The notes below the pieces were generated by a model. The model was not told the origin of the DNA, made no database searches, and saw only the letters and a list, made by a program, of their open reading frames with translations. A DNA stretch of 51,339 nucleotides. Origin: Saprolegnia diclina VS20 (Eukaryota > Oomycota > Saprolegniomycetes > Saprolegniales > Saprolegniaceae). Position numbers and translations under genes: made by a program. Every line of letters starts with the position of its first letter. The first letter of the stretch is position 1. Below, one piece after another: positions 11,901 through 21,859 of the stretch. The stretch lies in the NCBI RefSeq assembly GCF_000281045.1, contig NW_008246069.1:1105627-1156965 (forward strand), in the 5' to 3' direction.

Positions 11901-13478
11901 CTTCGCATCGCGTGTGAGCTCGGGGACTTTGTCGTCTCGGCGGTGCTTTTACCGACGCTCTACGACCTCCTGGGGGCCCATCTTTGCGCGATCCAGCGCG
12001 AGCCGACCAAGGTACACGGACGCTCGCTTTAGCGCCAAACTGAGGTGTAGTGCTAGGCGCATGTGGAGCTGCAGCTGGAAGTCATCGTCGTGTCGCGCCT
12101 CTTGCGTGCGCTGCTCGACTTGGTGCACGACTTTACGGCGTCGGTGCACGCGATGGTCGCCCTCCTCGACCGTGTCTCGCATCAACTGCCGCCACTCCTG
12201 GCATGGACGGGCCTCGTTGAGCTCGTGCTGGCGCTGAGCGACAAGGTCGGTCCGACGCTCACCAAGCAGAGCTTGCAGCCGTCGCTCCAGGCGTGTGTTC
12301 TCTCGATGCACTGTCCGTCGTCGCACTTGGCGCCGTTCCCGGCCCTCGAGAGCTGGTACCTCGGTGTCGGCGCGTGGCCGCCGATCGAGCCGCTTCCGTC
12401 CGTGCTCTTCGAAGACGTGCATTTAGCCCTCGACCTCTCGCTGCCGCGGAAGCTTCAAGACGCGGTGCAAACCACGTGGCAGCGAAGCCTCTCTGTGCCC
12501 AAGCCCAAGCGCCACAGCCGCAAGTGGACGCAAACGCCGTCGAGTGCGTTTTGGGAGGCCTCCAGCGTGCTCAACGCCCACAACGCGAGCATCAAGATGC
12601 TCACGGTACTGGACGGCGACCGGTGGCTCGTGAGTGCGAGCGCCGGCGGCTCGTGCAAGCTCTGGCGGCTCAGCGACATGCACAGCCTCGGGCAGTGGAG
12701 TGTGCACGCGGCCCCGATCACGGGCGTCCTACATATGCCGAGTCTCCTCCACCACTTTGTTGTGAGCGACCGTCTCAACGTCTTTTTGTACCAGGCGCCG
12801 ACGCTGCAGTGCAAGTGGCAAATGACGTTTCCGTCGCCGATCGTGTGCACGCCGGTGGTCGTGCTCGCATCGATCGTCGTTGCGCAAGAGCCACTCACGC
12901 TGCACATTATGCGCCCGACAACGCGTGACGCGCCGATCGTATGGAGCGCGCCCCGGGTCCTCGGGACGCTCTCTACTGTGGCTGCGACGACCGACAACCG
13001 GACCCTCGTGCTCGGTGGTACGTCGGGATATCTGTGCTTGCTCGACGCCCGCACCGGCGCCGTCCTTCGAATGTGGAGTGCCCATGATGGGAGGGTGCTC
13101 AAGCTCCAGCACGGACCGCCGCACCGTCTCTGGAGCATCGGTGCCGATCGCATCGCTCATCTTTGGGACACACAGACGTGGACAACGACGGCGACCGTCG
13201 CCAACTGGCCCGATACGACGTTGGACCACACGGTGGTGACCGCCGACGCCGACCGGCTCGTGGTCGCATCCGGTCTGCGTATGGCAACGCTCGCAACGAC
13301 CGACGTTGTGCGTCGTCGCACGCGTCTCGAACTCGAGACGCTCTTTGAGAAACAGCGCGACGGAAAGCTTCGAACGCCCAAGTGGAGCGTGCAAGCGATG
13401 GCCCACCTGACGCTGCGGCCGTGCCTGATTGTCGGCAACGATGCCGGCGCCATCAACCTCCTTCGCACGTCGCCCTAA
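8919..13478 (+). CDS. WDR81-like BEACH-WD40 protein
   Basis: Eight exons (8919-9446, 9500-9766, 9823-9971, 10023-11037, 11091-11162, 11209-11685, 11736-12011, 12057-13478) give 1,401 residues; all seven introns are 45-56 nt. The N-terminal part has a kinase-like strand-hinge segment ([12 protein letters not shown], about residue 155). The BEACH domain spans about residues 235-440, with [23 protein letters not shown], a [13 protein letters not shown] block and [10 protein letters not shown] helical middle region follows. From about residue 1100 the C-terminus has WD40-type repeats ([18 protein letters not shown]). Order and spacing match WDR81, a BEACH protein with a kinase-like N-terminus. 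In animals it works with WDR91 in endosomal PI3P control and autophagy of aggregates. A role in endosome maturation here is inference. The acceptor at 9822 could instead be 9825. Confidence 0.88.
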
Positions 13479-13528
13479 GACCGTCATGTGTTGTCGTGTT
13501 GATCAAGCTCGTTTGTTTGTTTATGCAG

Positions 13529-13550
13529 TATATATATATATATGTATATA
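13529..13550. repeat. TA microsatellite between convergent genes
   Basis: An alternating TA tract with one TG interruption lies between the stop codons of the BEACH and BAR genes. It is preceded by a short GTTT repeat at 13511-13521. Confidence 0.8.
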
Positions 13551-13568
13551 GAGGCAGAGCGTCGACGG

Positions 13569-15133
13569 CTACTGCATAAAGTTGAACGAGTCTTGTGGCG
13601 TCGTCGGCGGCGGCGGAGGGAACGCCGAAGCTCCAAATGGATTCATCGGCGGCGCCTCGCTGAACGACGGCGGCGGTGTCGCCGCAAAGGGGTTGAACCC
13701 CGCTTCGTCCGGCGCATGGAAGGCTGGAAACCCTCCGTCGGCCTTGATACTGCCGGTGCGCGCTGCGGTCGTCGTCGAGTTAAAGCTCGTGCGACTACCG
13801 GCAACCGCGCTCGTTGTAATGTGATTGCCGGACGCCGATGGAAACGACGCCTCGAACGCCGGCGATGCCGACGGCGCGTTAAAGTCTTGCCACGAACTTC
13901 CCGACGACAAGTGGGTAGCGTGGGACGAGGTGACGCTGCCGTGTTGCGTCGCCGGTGCCTGGAAAAAGTCGGCCGACGGTGGCGCCTCGGTCGTCGGTCC
14001 GACGAAATCGTTGAAGCTCAGCGTCGTCACCTGCACCTCCGGCTCGTCGTCGGTGCGGGTCGCCGCCGGTATCGCGCTGTCGTGGCCGCTCGGTGCAAAC
14101 GATTCGAGGCGCGAGAGGTGTTCGTTGAAAGTCGAGATGCGCAGCAGCGGGTCCAGCTTGGCCGTCAAGTCGTACACGTCCTTGGCATACGCAAGGCGAA
14201 ACTCAATGATCTACCGGTCATCGTAACTTTGGACAAGTTGTCATTGGCGTCGTACACGCTGGACGAGCGGCAGCAAGGTCGCGTCGCGGTTTTGCAGAAA
14301 CGTGCGGAGGTCCTGGATCGTCTTCTCGGACGTCTTGTTATAGTTGGTCGAGATGGTCACGAGCTTTTGTTCGTTCTACTCGATATACGACTCGGAATCC
14401 AGCGCTAGCACAAGACACGAGGTGTACGCGGTGGAGCTTGTCGACGTCCTTGCTCTTCTCCTGCTTGCCGGCGCCGGCGCGTTTGTTGTGGGCATCGCGG
14501 AGCGTCTGCACCTTCTTCGTGTAGTGGTCGAACGTGATGTGGCTGTCGTTAAAGTCTTCGATCTCGGACTTGAGGTGCGCGACTTGGTGGAGCCAGCCCT
14601 GCGATGGCTTTTGCACACGCGTCTCGAACGTCTTGACCTATCGATACGACGGTACGGCGCGTCGCTCAGAGTTTCGTACGAGCTCGGTGAGCTTGGTGAT
14701 GTCAATGCTGAGCGAGCACGCTTTGAAGACGTCGACAAACTGCCGCACCTCGGGCGCCGTGCCCATGTTGTCTACCGGTGGTGAGGCAACGCGACAGAAG
14801 AGCGCGGCCTACCCGAGCAGCGCACGCTCGCCACGTCCTCGACCGCGCGCAAAAGGACGTTGGCCGACGCGTGAAAGCCTGTGACGCGCATGAGAAGCGA
14901 GATGGCGGGGCATTGCACTGCTACCTTTCAGCGAGAGGATGAAGCCTTGCAGCGCGTTGTCGAGGTTGACGACGCCCGACTGGAGCTCTTCAAAGCCGGC
15001 GGCGGCAATGTCGAACTGCGTGTTCTTGCTCGGCTTGGTCGCGCCGAGCTTGGCCATGAGCTACGCAGCGTGAGCCGCAAGACGCCATCGTAGCGCGGAC
15101 CTTGTTGGTCGCGCGGACCCGGATCGACGACAT
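13569..15133 (-). CDS. BAR-domain membrane-curvature protein
   Basis: Seven exons (15133-15101, 15060-14925, 14878-14813, 14771-14680, 14637-14428, 14375-14256, 14210-13569) give 432 residues, with introns of 40-52 nt. Residues 1-250 form a helical BAR/AH-type domain. It begins with a basic amphipathic stretch and then KLMAKLGATKPSKNTQFD, like the start of amphiphysin-type N-BAR domains. A WLHQVAHLKSEIEDF helix and TFDHYTKKVQTLRDAHNKR follow. The C-terminal 190 residues are low-complexity, rich in Ser, Ala, Pro and NPF-like turns (GFNPFAA, MNPFGAS). Such motifs usually bind EH domains in endocytosis. A role in endocytic or tubular membrane shaping is likely (family knowledge). The first intron uses an unusual GTCCGC donor. 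If it is not real, translation would start at the ATG at 15057. Confidence 0.85.
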
Positions 15134-15240
15134 GGTGAGGGACCGACCGAGCTTTTAAAAATACACCAGTTGCCACAAAAGAGGTCGTAACCGTCCGGTT
15201 ACAACCACTGCCGCCAGTGTCATTGCTGAAGTGCACTCTA

Positions 15241-15562
15241 CTCGACTACTCTAGTACTAGTCTAAGTACTAAAGTGCGGGAGGGTCATCGTCAGTCGGAA
15301 GGCCATAGGCCCTCGACTACTCTAGTACTGGTATTAATAGTGGAAGTACTAAAATGCGGAAGGGTCAACGTCAGTCTGAAGGCCATAGGCCCTCGACTAC
15401 TCTAGCACTAGTATGCATACTAAAAGTAAGTACTAAAGTTCGGGAGGGTCAACGTCAGTCGTCGAGGGCAAATTATGCCCTCGACGACTCTAGTACTGGT
15501 ATTAATACTAGTGTAAGTACTAAAGTGCGGGAGGGTCGACATCAGTCTGAAGGCCATAGGCC
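15241..15562. repeat. Four-copy degenerate tandem repeat
   Basis: Copies start at 15241, 15312, 15392 and 15480, with spacings of 71, 80 and 88 bases. Each copy has CTCGACTACTCTAG, then an AT-rich GTACTA segment of variable length, then AAGTGCGGGAGGGTCA and AAGGCCATAGGCC. The rest of the 691-base gap (15134-15824) between the BAR and PDCD2 genes holds no recognisable gene. A short palindrome lies at 15187-15202. Confidence 0.85.
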
Positions 15563-15824
15563 AGCCGGCGTGGGAGGATGAAGAAGGCGATAGGGGTTTC
15601 CTTTGGGATCGACGAGCCGCCCAGCCAACGCGGCTTGGCTTGGAGGAAACCGGTGCTTGATCCGAGTCCTTCTATGACGGAGTGACCAACGAGCCATACT
15701 GTAGTAGAAGAGCTAGTATACTAGCGATGACTAGTGGTAGCGACTGATCGATCGAGCGTGTTCCGTGAAGCATTCAAGGCATCAACGCCAATACGTTTTG
15801 CGAAGGTTTAATCGATCTCGTCGT

Positions 15825-17232
15825 CTACTGCGGCGCCTGGTGCTGCTCGTGCGGCGGCTGCCGCCACACAAACTCTTCGACAACGTCGGCGTTCGTGCTC
15901 GTTGCTTGGTGGAGGCTGCAGCTGTTGGGGCACGTGTACACGGCAAGCGTGCCCCAGTCCAAGTCGGTGGCGCCGTTCTGGAGCGAGTCGAGGTCGCCCG
16001 ACACCTTGAGGTGGTAGAGCAGCTGGGGCATAATCTGAAACTCAAAGCGGCGACGCTCGTTGCAGACGCTGCAGCTCGGAATGTCATTTGCCTTGCCTTC
16101 CGAGTGCACCCACAGCACGGGCTCGTCGTCGTCCCAGCGGCAGTAGCGCAGCACTTGGTCGTTGGCGAGCGCGACGCGCGTGAGGAACCCGACGTACGTC
16201 TTGTCTTGCGTCGTCGTTCCGAGCATCGACGCCAAGTCCTTCTGCGACAAGTCGATCTCCGAGTCGTCCGTAAACACATCGTCGCCACGGGGTTGCAAGT
16301 GGGCTACAGCCCATGAGATTATCTGCGTGCTTCGAGCAAAACAAGGCAAAGACTCTACCTTGCTCGTACGCTTGCATCATTTTGGCCTCCGACTCGTTCT
16401 GGGCGACCGTGCGATCGGGCTCTTGCTCGATGTGGATCGCATACTGCGGAAACACAAAAGCGCTGCCGTCATCCTCCATCGCTTGCGCCGCTGCGTCCGA
16501 GACGACCAGTGTCTGCTGCTGGGCGCTACAACGTGCATGAGAGGGCGAGACGTCGATCGACTTAGGTGTGTACCAGGCGGCGCAGTCGGTCTTGTGGCCA
16601 TGTTTCCAGTGGTCCTTTTGATGCGCCTTGGAGCAGTATTGTGCAACGTGGCACGCGCTGCAGGCAAACTTGCCGTTGAGGCCGCAGACAACGCAGCGCT
16701 TGACGGATGCCACGTTATTGCGCCATGCGTCGTCTTCCTTGTCCGAGTAGTAGGCGTTCTCGCGGGGCAGCTGCACGCGGAAGGCGCGGGCGCTACACAT
16801 GGCATGAGTACGATACCAGTATGGTCCAGAAGCATACTGGCCGAGCTTGGGGCAGCCCTTGGTGCGGCAGCAAAACACGTAGAGGCTGCGATGGAACGCT
16901 GCCGCCGGTGCGTCCAGCGGGCAGTAGATCTGCAGAAGGAAGCTCATGTTGGTCTCGCACACGCAAAGCACGTCGAGCTGCACGGTCGGGTCCAGCCACG
17001 TGGGCTGACCGCCCACTTTGCCGCCGTCCCAGTTGACAAACGGTCCGGCCAAATGCTCTTCGCCCGCTACAATATCGCTGACAAAGCCGAGCTCGATCTC
17101 GGCGTCGCCTTCGAGGTCCTCGTCGTCATCATCGTCGTCGTCTTCAACGAACGCCGTCGTAATATCGTCGAGCTGCGTCGGCGTCGGCGCGGTCACCGGC
17201 GTGGGCTGGTCGGCACGGGAGGGGCTGGCCAT
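15825..17232 (-). CDS. PDCD2-like protein with MYND zinc finger
   Basis: Exons 17232-16838, 16792-16359 and 16303-15825 give 435 residues. The first intron (45 nt) is a multiple of three without a stop, so an unspliced reading is possible. Splicing joins the frame to RVQLPRENAYY as in the family. After an Asp-rich N-terminus comes the PDCD2 N-terminal half (GGKVGGQPTWLDP, CxxCxTNMSFLLQIYCPLD, RSLYVFCCRTKGCPK). A complete MYND finger lies at about residues 162-200 (CVVCG...CSACHVAQYCSKAHQKDHWKHGHKTDC). The PDCD2 C-terminal domain carries CSVCNERRRFEFQIMPQLLY and ends with EEFVWRQPP. Family members act as chaperones for ribosomal protein uS5 in small-subunit assembly. The ATG at 17232 is preceded by a good context. 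Divergent from the DUSP gene. Confidence 0.93.
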
Positions 17233-17255
17233 GGCGATGATGGTTTTGGTGGTCA

Positions 17256-17343
17256 ATTGGTGCACACTTTTTCATTGGCCCAAACGACGGAGCATGTTTT
17301 GCCCAATCAGAAGTGGCAAAAGCCGTTTAGGACTTGTGATTGG
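17256..17343. promoter_or_regulatory. CCAAT-box cluster in a divergent promoter
   Basis: Four CCAAT or ATTGG pentamers lie at about 17256, 17274, 17303 and 17339, between the divergent PDCD2 (start 17232) and DUSP (start 17710) genes. CCAAT boxes are the known binding site of NF-Y. Their use here is inferred from clustering close to a start codon. The rest of the gap to 17709 holds no gene I can support. Confidence 0.5.
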
Positions 17344-17709
17344 TGGGATTGTCAAAGCGCACTTCACAGAGTACGTACGCTGTTGTTCGAAGTGAGGCTG
17401 TGATAGTCTACATTCACGCCACATAAGCATCCGCGCCAACCCGCTGTGTACTCGTGACGCACACCTCAGCGCTGCGATACCACGGGATAAATAGAGTACA
17501 ATAGACATGAGCACCTTCTTTGGTCGGAGAAGGGGTCATCATGGCGCGTGTTGTCCGCTGCATCGCGACAACGCGATAATTGTGCGTGCGTTTAGACTAC
17601 CGAAGCTTGTCGATCTTCAACGAAAAAGAATATCTTGCTTTGTGTATAAAGAAGGCGCACCTAATCGAGCATCCTGGCCCAGGCAACGTGCCAGATTGTG
17701 AGCCGCAGC

Positions 17710-18507
17710 ATGATGGAGCCGCAGCGTCGCCGTCACTCGGTGGACATGGAGCAAGACCGAGAGGACATGGAGATCGAGATGGCCGAGCTTGGCCTCTCGG
17801 GCGCGCCCAACCAGCACTCGACCGGCGTCCGCGTGGACATGGAACTGCGGCGGCGGCTCGAGCGCGACCTCGTGCTCAAGCACGACTCGACGACGCTCAA
17901 GTACAAGGAGGCGTGGTTCTTCATTGAGACGTCGTGGATGGAGATGTGGATGAACTTTGTCTTGCACGACGGGCCGCTGCCCGGTCCGATCTCCAACCAG
18001 TCGTTCTACACGACGGCCAACGACTTTCGCAAGGACCTCCACGTCACCAAGCACTACCGCTGCGTCAACCCGCGCGTGTACGCGATCTACGCCGAGCTCT
18101 ACGGCACGGGCGGCGCCGTGCCCATAGCCCGCTACACGCTCGACCTGTATGCGACGCCGATTTTGCGCGACGACGTGATCGAGATCCTCAAGCTGCCCGA
18201 GCTCAGCGCCCGCGTCGCCGTGAGCGAGATGCGTGAAAAGTACGAAGAGTGGCCCGAGGACGAGCCCGAGTCAGAGAGCTGGTGGTACCGCTGCTGTTGC
18301 CGCTGCGATCGGCTGCCCACTGTGCTCGGACGGCTCTTTGGCGGCCCTACGTACGCTGTTGTGAGCACCGATGACAAAAAGAAGAAGAAGAAGAAGAAGG
18401 GTAAGAAGAAGGGCAAGAAGCGAAACAAGGATGAAGGCACGGACAGCGACAGCAGCGACACGGAGACGGAAGAAACGGGGCTCCTCGCGGCGCGCGACGA
18501 GGACTAA
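17710..18507 (+). CDS. Stand-alone DUSP-domain protein with polylysine tail
   Basis: A single exon of 265 residues from the first in-frame ATG (17710; a second ATG follows directly). Residues about 65-155 match the DUSP fold found in ubiquitin-specific proteases. Visible parts are a W.FIETSWMEMWMNF core, PGPISN, an HYRCVNPRVYAIYAELYG segment and a conserved final strand (ARYTLDLY). No protease or UBP domain is present, and the length leaves no room for one. Residues near 195 have a CCCRC cluster that could be lipidated or bind metal (inference). It is followed by a run of eight lysines and an acidic Ser/Asp-rich end. DUSP domains mediate protein or membrane contacts. A membrane-proximal adaptor role is possible, but I cannot assign a function. 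Confidence 0.75.
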   Translation: MMEPQRRRHSVDMEQDREDMEIEMAELGLSGAPNQHSTGVRVDMELRRRLERDLVLKHDSTTLKYKEAWFFIETSWMEMWMNFVLHDGPLPGPISNQSFYTTANDFRKDLHVTKHYRCVNPRVYAIYAELYGTGGAVPIARYTLDLYATPILRDDVIEILKLPELSARVAVSEMREKYEEWPEDEPESESWWYRCCCRCDRLPTVLGRLFGGPTYAVVSTDDKKKKKKKKGKKKGKKRNKDEGTDSDSSDTETEETGLLAARDED

Positions 18508-19741
18508 GTGGCACTATTTACTACTACTACAAAATGTCGACATGTCTATGTACTGGCGCGTACTACGCTAAGATCTCCTTGTCTCGTTGTGCTACTGCTG
18601 ACACGTCACGAGCACGCAGACTTGTCGACACTCAAGCTGCGACGACCTGTCCTCAGGCGATAAGGAGATGTCAGAATCCTCCTTCTGTCTCGGTAACACA
18701 CATTCCAAAGTCGCTGGACCAAAGCAAGGGCGCGTGTATGTTGACGCCGGCGTCGCGTAGCTATCGAGCCACCATCACACCGACCACAGCAGCGCTTCCC
18801 CGTACAATGAGATGCGATCGTCGGCTCGCAGAGACCGCCAAGACTCTACCCAAGCAGGAGGTGAAGCAAGCAAGCACCACGATCGATGCGAACCCTTGGC
18901 AAGGGTTGAGTACCAACGTGATGGGTTTCGTTCGTCTTGCAAATTGTACTAGTAGTAGGAAATCGCTCGTCAAGCTCCTTGACAGTCCGCGTTCGCTTTG
19001 GCCTCGTCCCGCTGTTATTTTTGCCGCGCAGCCCAACCGCGGCGAAGCTCGTTCAGAGGGACCGCAAGCGTGCGCTTCCGCGAACCAGACCCGGGTTGCT
19101 TGGGCCCACTCGGATGTGGCCTTGGCACAGTCTACGTGGGCTCTACCACTGTAGTATATAGGCTGGTGCTCGTAGCACCCCGTACAGCTCCGTCAACGCT
19201 TGAGAACGTACTGGAAAGCGGCGGTGGCCACGTCTGTGACGCGTTCAAGGTTAGCGACCACCACCCTTGTCCTCTCGCGTGCCGACTCATCAGGGCTTTT
19301 GCTGCATATACTGGGCAGAAACTGGTTGCTCGAGATGGTCAAGTTTGAAATTGAAGTGCCAATGTGGCTCGACGGACCCTTCTGTTTTCATCCTTGCTTG
19401 CACTCCAGTTGCAGCAACAGCGTCTACCGCCAAACAAAATGCACCAGTCATCATACCGCACACGGCGACGACAACAGCGTCAGAACAACGTGGCTGAAGG
19501 CCTTGTACACAGGAAGCGACGGCGTTGGCTGGCCGTGCAACTTCAGAAGCGCCTGCGACTAGACTACCATAGCAAAGCATTGATAGTATACTCAATTCCA
19601 CACAATTCCGAGCGCCATCGAGCCTCGACGCTTCGCAGAGACCCTTGCGTCGTGCGAGCTGGGCGTCTGGTCATGGCGCCAAGTTGCAGTTGAAACGACG
19701 TGGCTGGTGGATCTTTCATTTTTTTCGTACGTTCAAATATG
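18508..19741. other. Intergenic region before the assembly gap
   Basis: Some 1.2 kb without a gene I can support. Open frames exist on both strands, including a minus-strand frame near 19290-19600 with a hydrophobic stretch, but none shows a domain. The sequence is less GC-rich and lacks the regular codon pattern of the neighbours. Confidence 0.45.
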
Positions 19742-20121
19742 NNNNNNNNNNNNNNNNNNNNNNNNNNNNNNNNNNNNNNNNNNNNNNNNNNNNNNNNNNN
19801 NNNNNNNNNNNNNNNNNNNNNNNNNNNNNNNNNNNNNNNNNNNNNNNNNNNNNNNNNNNNNNNNNNNNNNNNNNNNNNNNNNNNNNNNNNNNNNNNNNNN
19901 NNNNNNNNNNNNNNNNNNNNNNNNNNNNNNNNNNNNNNNNNNNNNNNNNNNNNNNNNNNNNNNNNNNNNNNNNNNNNNNNNNNNNNNNNNNNNNNNNNNN
20001 NNNNNNNNNNNNNNNNNNNNNNNNNNNNNNNNNNNNNNNNNNNNNNNNNNNNNNNNNNNNNNNNNNNNNNNNNNNNNNNNNNNNNNNNNNNNNNNNNNNN
20101 NNNNNNNNNNNNNNNNNNNNN
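19742..20121. other. Assembly gap (380 N)
   Basis: A run of unknown bases. It lies about 140 bases upstream of the dyskerin start codon, so the promoter of that gene is partly missing. Confidence 1.
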
Positions 20122-20264
20122 GTCAAAATGGCGTGAAATTAGCCTCGGAGACTCGAAGTCGAAGTTGGACCATGGAGCCATTCGGTTGGTTGGTGGAGGT
20201 TCGGGTCTCGTTGGCCACTGCTTTTGAGCTCGGTCGCAAGCTCCTCATTCCGCTACATACCATC

Positions 20265-21659
20265 ATGGCCGACAAGAAGCTCCGCAAGAAGGAGAAGGAA
20301 GCGACGGACCTCATCGCGCCCGAGACGTCGACGCCCAAGCTCGACACGTCCAAGTGGCCGCTCCTGCTCAAGAACTACTCGGACCTCAACGTGCGCACGG
20401 GCCACTACACGCCGATCCCGAGCGGCTCGACGCCGTTGAAGCGCAACATCCACGACTACATTCGCTATGGTGTCATCAACCTTGACAAGCCCGCGAACCC
20501 GTCGTCGCACGAAGTCGTGGCTTGGATCCGCCGCATCCTCCGCGTCGAGAAAACCGGCCACTCGGGCACGCTCGATCCCAAGGTCACGGGCTGCCTCATC
20601 GTATGCGTCGACCGCGCGACCCGCCTCGTCAAGTCGCAGCAGGGCGCCGGTAAGGAGTACGTGGCCATTGTCCGCCTCCACAGCGCGATCGAGTCGCAGG
20701 CCACGATGGCGCGCGCCATCGAGACGCTCACGGGTGCGCTCTTCCAGCGCCCGCCGCTCATTTCGGCTGTGAAGCGCCAGCTCCGTATCCGTACCATCTA
20801 CTCGTCCAAGCTCATCGAGTACGACAACGAACGCCACCTCGGTGTGTTCCACGTCAGCTGCGAAGCCGGCACGTACATCCGTACGCTCTGCGTCCACTTG
20901 GGTCTCGTCCTCGGCGTCGGCGCACACATGCAAGAACTTCGCCGTGTGCGCTCGGGTGTCCTCGGCGAAGCCGAAACGATGGTCACGATGCACGACGTGC
21001 TCGATGCCCAGTACGCGTTTGACACGTACAAGGATGAGAGCTACCTCCGCCGCATTGTGCGCCCGCTCGAAGTCCTCCTCACGACGTACAAGCGCATCGT
21101 CGTCAAGGACTCGGCCGTCAACGCGGTCTGCTACGGCGCCAAGTTCATGGTCCCGGGTCTCCTCCGCTTCGCCGACGACATTGACGTCAACGAAGAGGTC
21201 GTGCTCATGACGACCAAGGGCGAAGCCATCGCGATCGGTATTGCCCAGATGACCACGGCGGTCATGGCCACGTGCGACCACGGCGTCGTCGCCAAGATCA
21301 AGCGTGTCATCATGGAACGCGACACGTACCCGCGCCGCTGGGGCCTCGGCCCCATGGCCCAGAAGGTCAAGGGTCTCGTCAAGGAGGGCAAGATTGGCAA
21401 GTTTGGCAAGGTCAACGAAGCCACGCCCGCCGACGTCTCGGCCGTCTACTCCAAGCAGGCGGCGCCCGTCGCGGCCATCACGCCCGTCATTGAGGAGGTC
21501 AAGGCCGACTCGGACGACGAGCCCAAGAAGGAAAAGAAGGCCAAGAAGGAGAAGAAGGAGAAGAAGGCCAAGCGCGAAGCCGAGGCCGAAGACGGCGCCG
21601 ACGAGCCGGAGAAGAAGAAGAAGAAGAAGAAGAAGCACAGCCAGGACGACGAAGAGTAG
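20265..21659 (+). CDS. CBF5: Dyskerin / CBF5, H/ACA snoRNP pseudouridine synthase
   Basis: A single exon of 464 residues. Residues 30-60 match the DKCLD region. The TruB catalytic domain follows, with [12 protein letters not shown] at about residue 98, whose Asp104 is the catalytic aspartate, then [14 protein letters not shown] and [33 protein letters not shown] closes that domain. The PUA domain spans about residues 285-365. The C-terminus is a long Lys/Glu-rich tail, typical of eukaryotic members. The enzyme converts uridine to pseudouridine in rRNA and snRNA under H/ACA guide RNAs and also stabilises telomerase RNA in some lineages. The ATG at 20265 is chosen because [12 protein letters not shown] fits the family start; the frame upstream runs into the assembly gap. 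Codon choice is strongly biased to C-ending codons, as expected for high expression. Confidence 0.97.
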   Translation: MADKKLRKKEKEATDLIAPETSTPKLDTSKWPLLLKNYSDLNVRTGHYTPIPSGSTPLKRNIHDYIRYGVINLDKPANPSSHEVVAWIRRILRVEKTGHSGTLDPKVTGCLIVCVDRATRLVKSQQGAGKEYVAIVRLHSAIESQATMARAIETLTGALFQRPPLISAVKRQLRIRTIYSSKLIEYDNERHLGVFHVSCEAGTYIRTLCVHLGLVLGVGAHMQELRRVRSGVLGEAETMVTMHDVLDAQYAFDTYKDESYLRRIVRPLEVLLTTYKRIVVKDSAVNAVCYGAKFMVPGLLRFADDIDVNEEVVLMTTKGEAIAIGIAQMTTAVMATCDHGVVAKIKRVIMERDTYPRRWGLGPMAQKVKGLVKEGKIGKFGKVNEATPADVSAVYSKQAAPVAAITPVIEEVKADSDDEPKKEKKAKKEKKEKKAKREAEAEDGADEPEKKKKKKKKHSQDDEE

Positions 21660-21763
21660 AGAGCGATGATGTTGTAAAGTTATATATAGTGTTTAGTACA
21701 TATGCTACTACGCACCTTGAATCGACTATACACACTTTAGTTTTGCACTTGCACGACTACATC

Positions 21764-21858
21764 GGCGTTCGACTTCGTGATGCCAGTTGCTGTTGGACTG
21801 CAAGCCGGCCTCGTCGGCTTGCAGTACAACAGCAACTGGCATCATGAAGTCGAACGCC
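21764..21858. repeat. Near-perfect 44-bp inverted repeat (hairpin)
   Basis: The left arm is 21764-21807 and the right arm 21815-21858, with a 7-base loop. The arms match at 42 of 44 positions. It starts 105 bases after the dyskerin stop codon and ends 2 bases before a minus-strand stop codon, so it would lie in the 3' untranslated region of both convergent transcripts. It could be a hairpin RNA precursor, a termination or processing structure, or a miniature inverted-repeat remnant. Confidence 0.9.
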
Positions 21859-21859
21859 A

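Noticed and set aside
16793-16837. Unspliced reading of the first PDCD2 intron
   Set aside because: The stretch is a multiple of three without a stop, but it interrupts a conserved region and has good GT..TAG ends.
18534-19154. Plus-strand frame of about 206 codons upstream of the assembly gap
   Set aside because: No domain and no regular codon use; composition looks like intergenic DNA.
20123-20264. Extension of dyskerin into the frame before the ATG at 20265
   Set aside because: The frame runs into the assembly gap, and the conserved family start begins at the chosen ATG.
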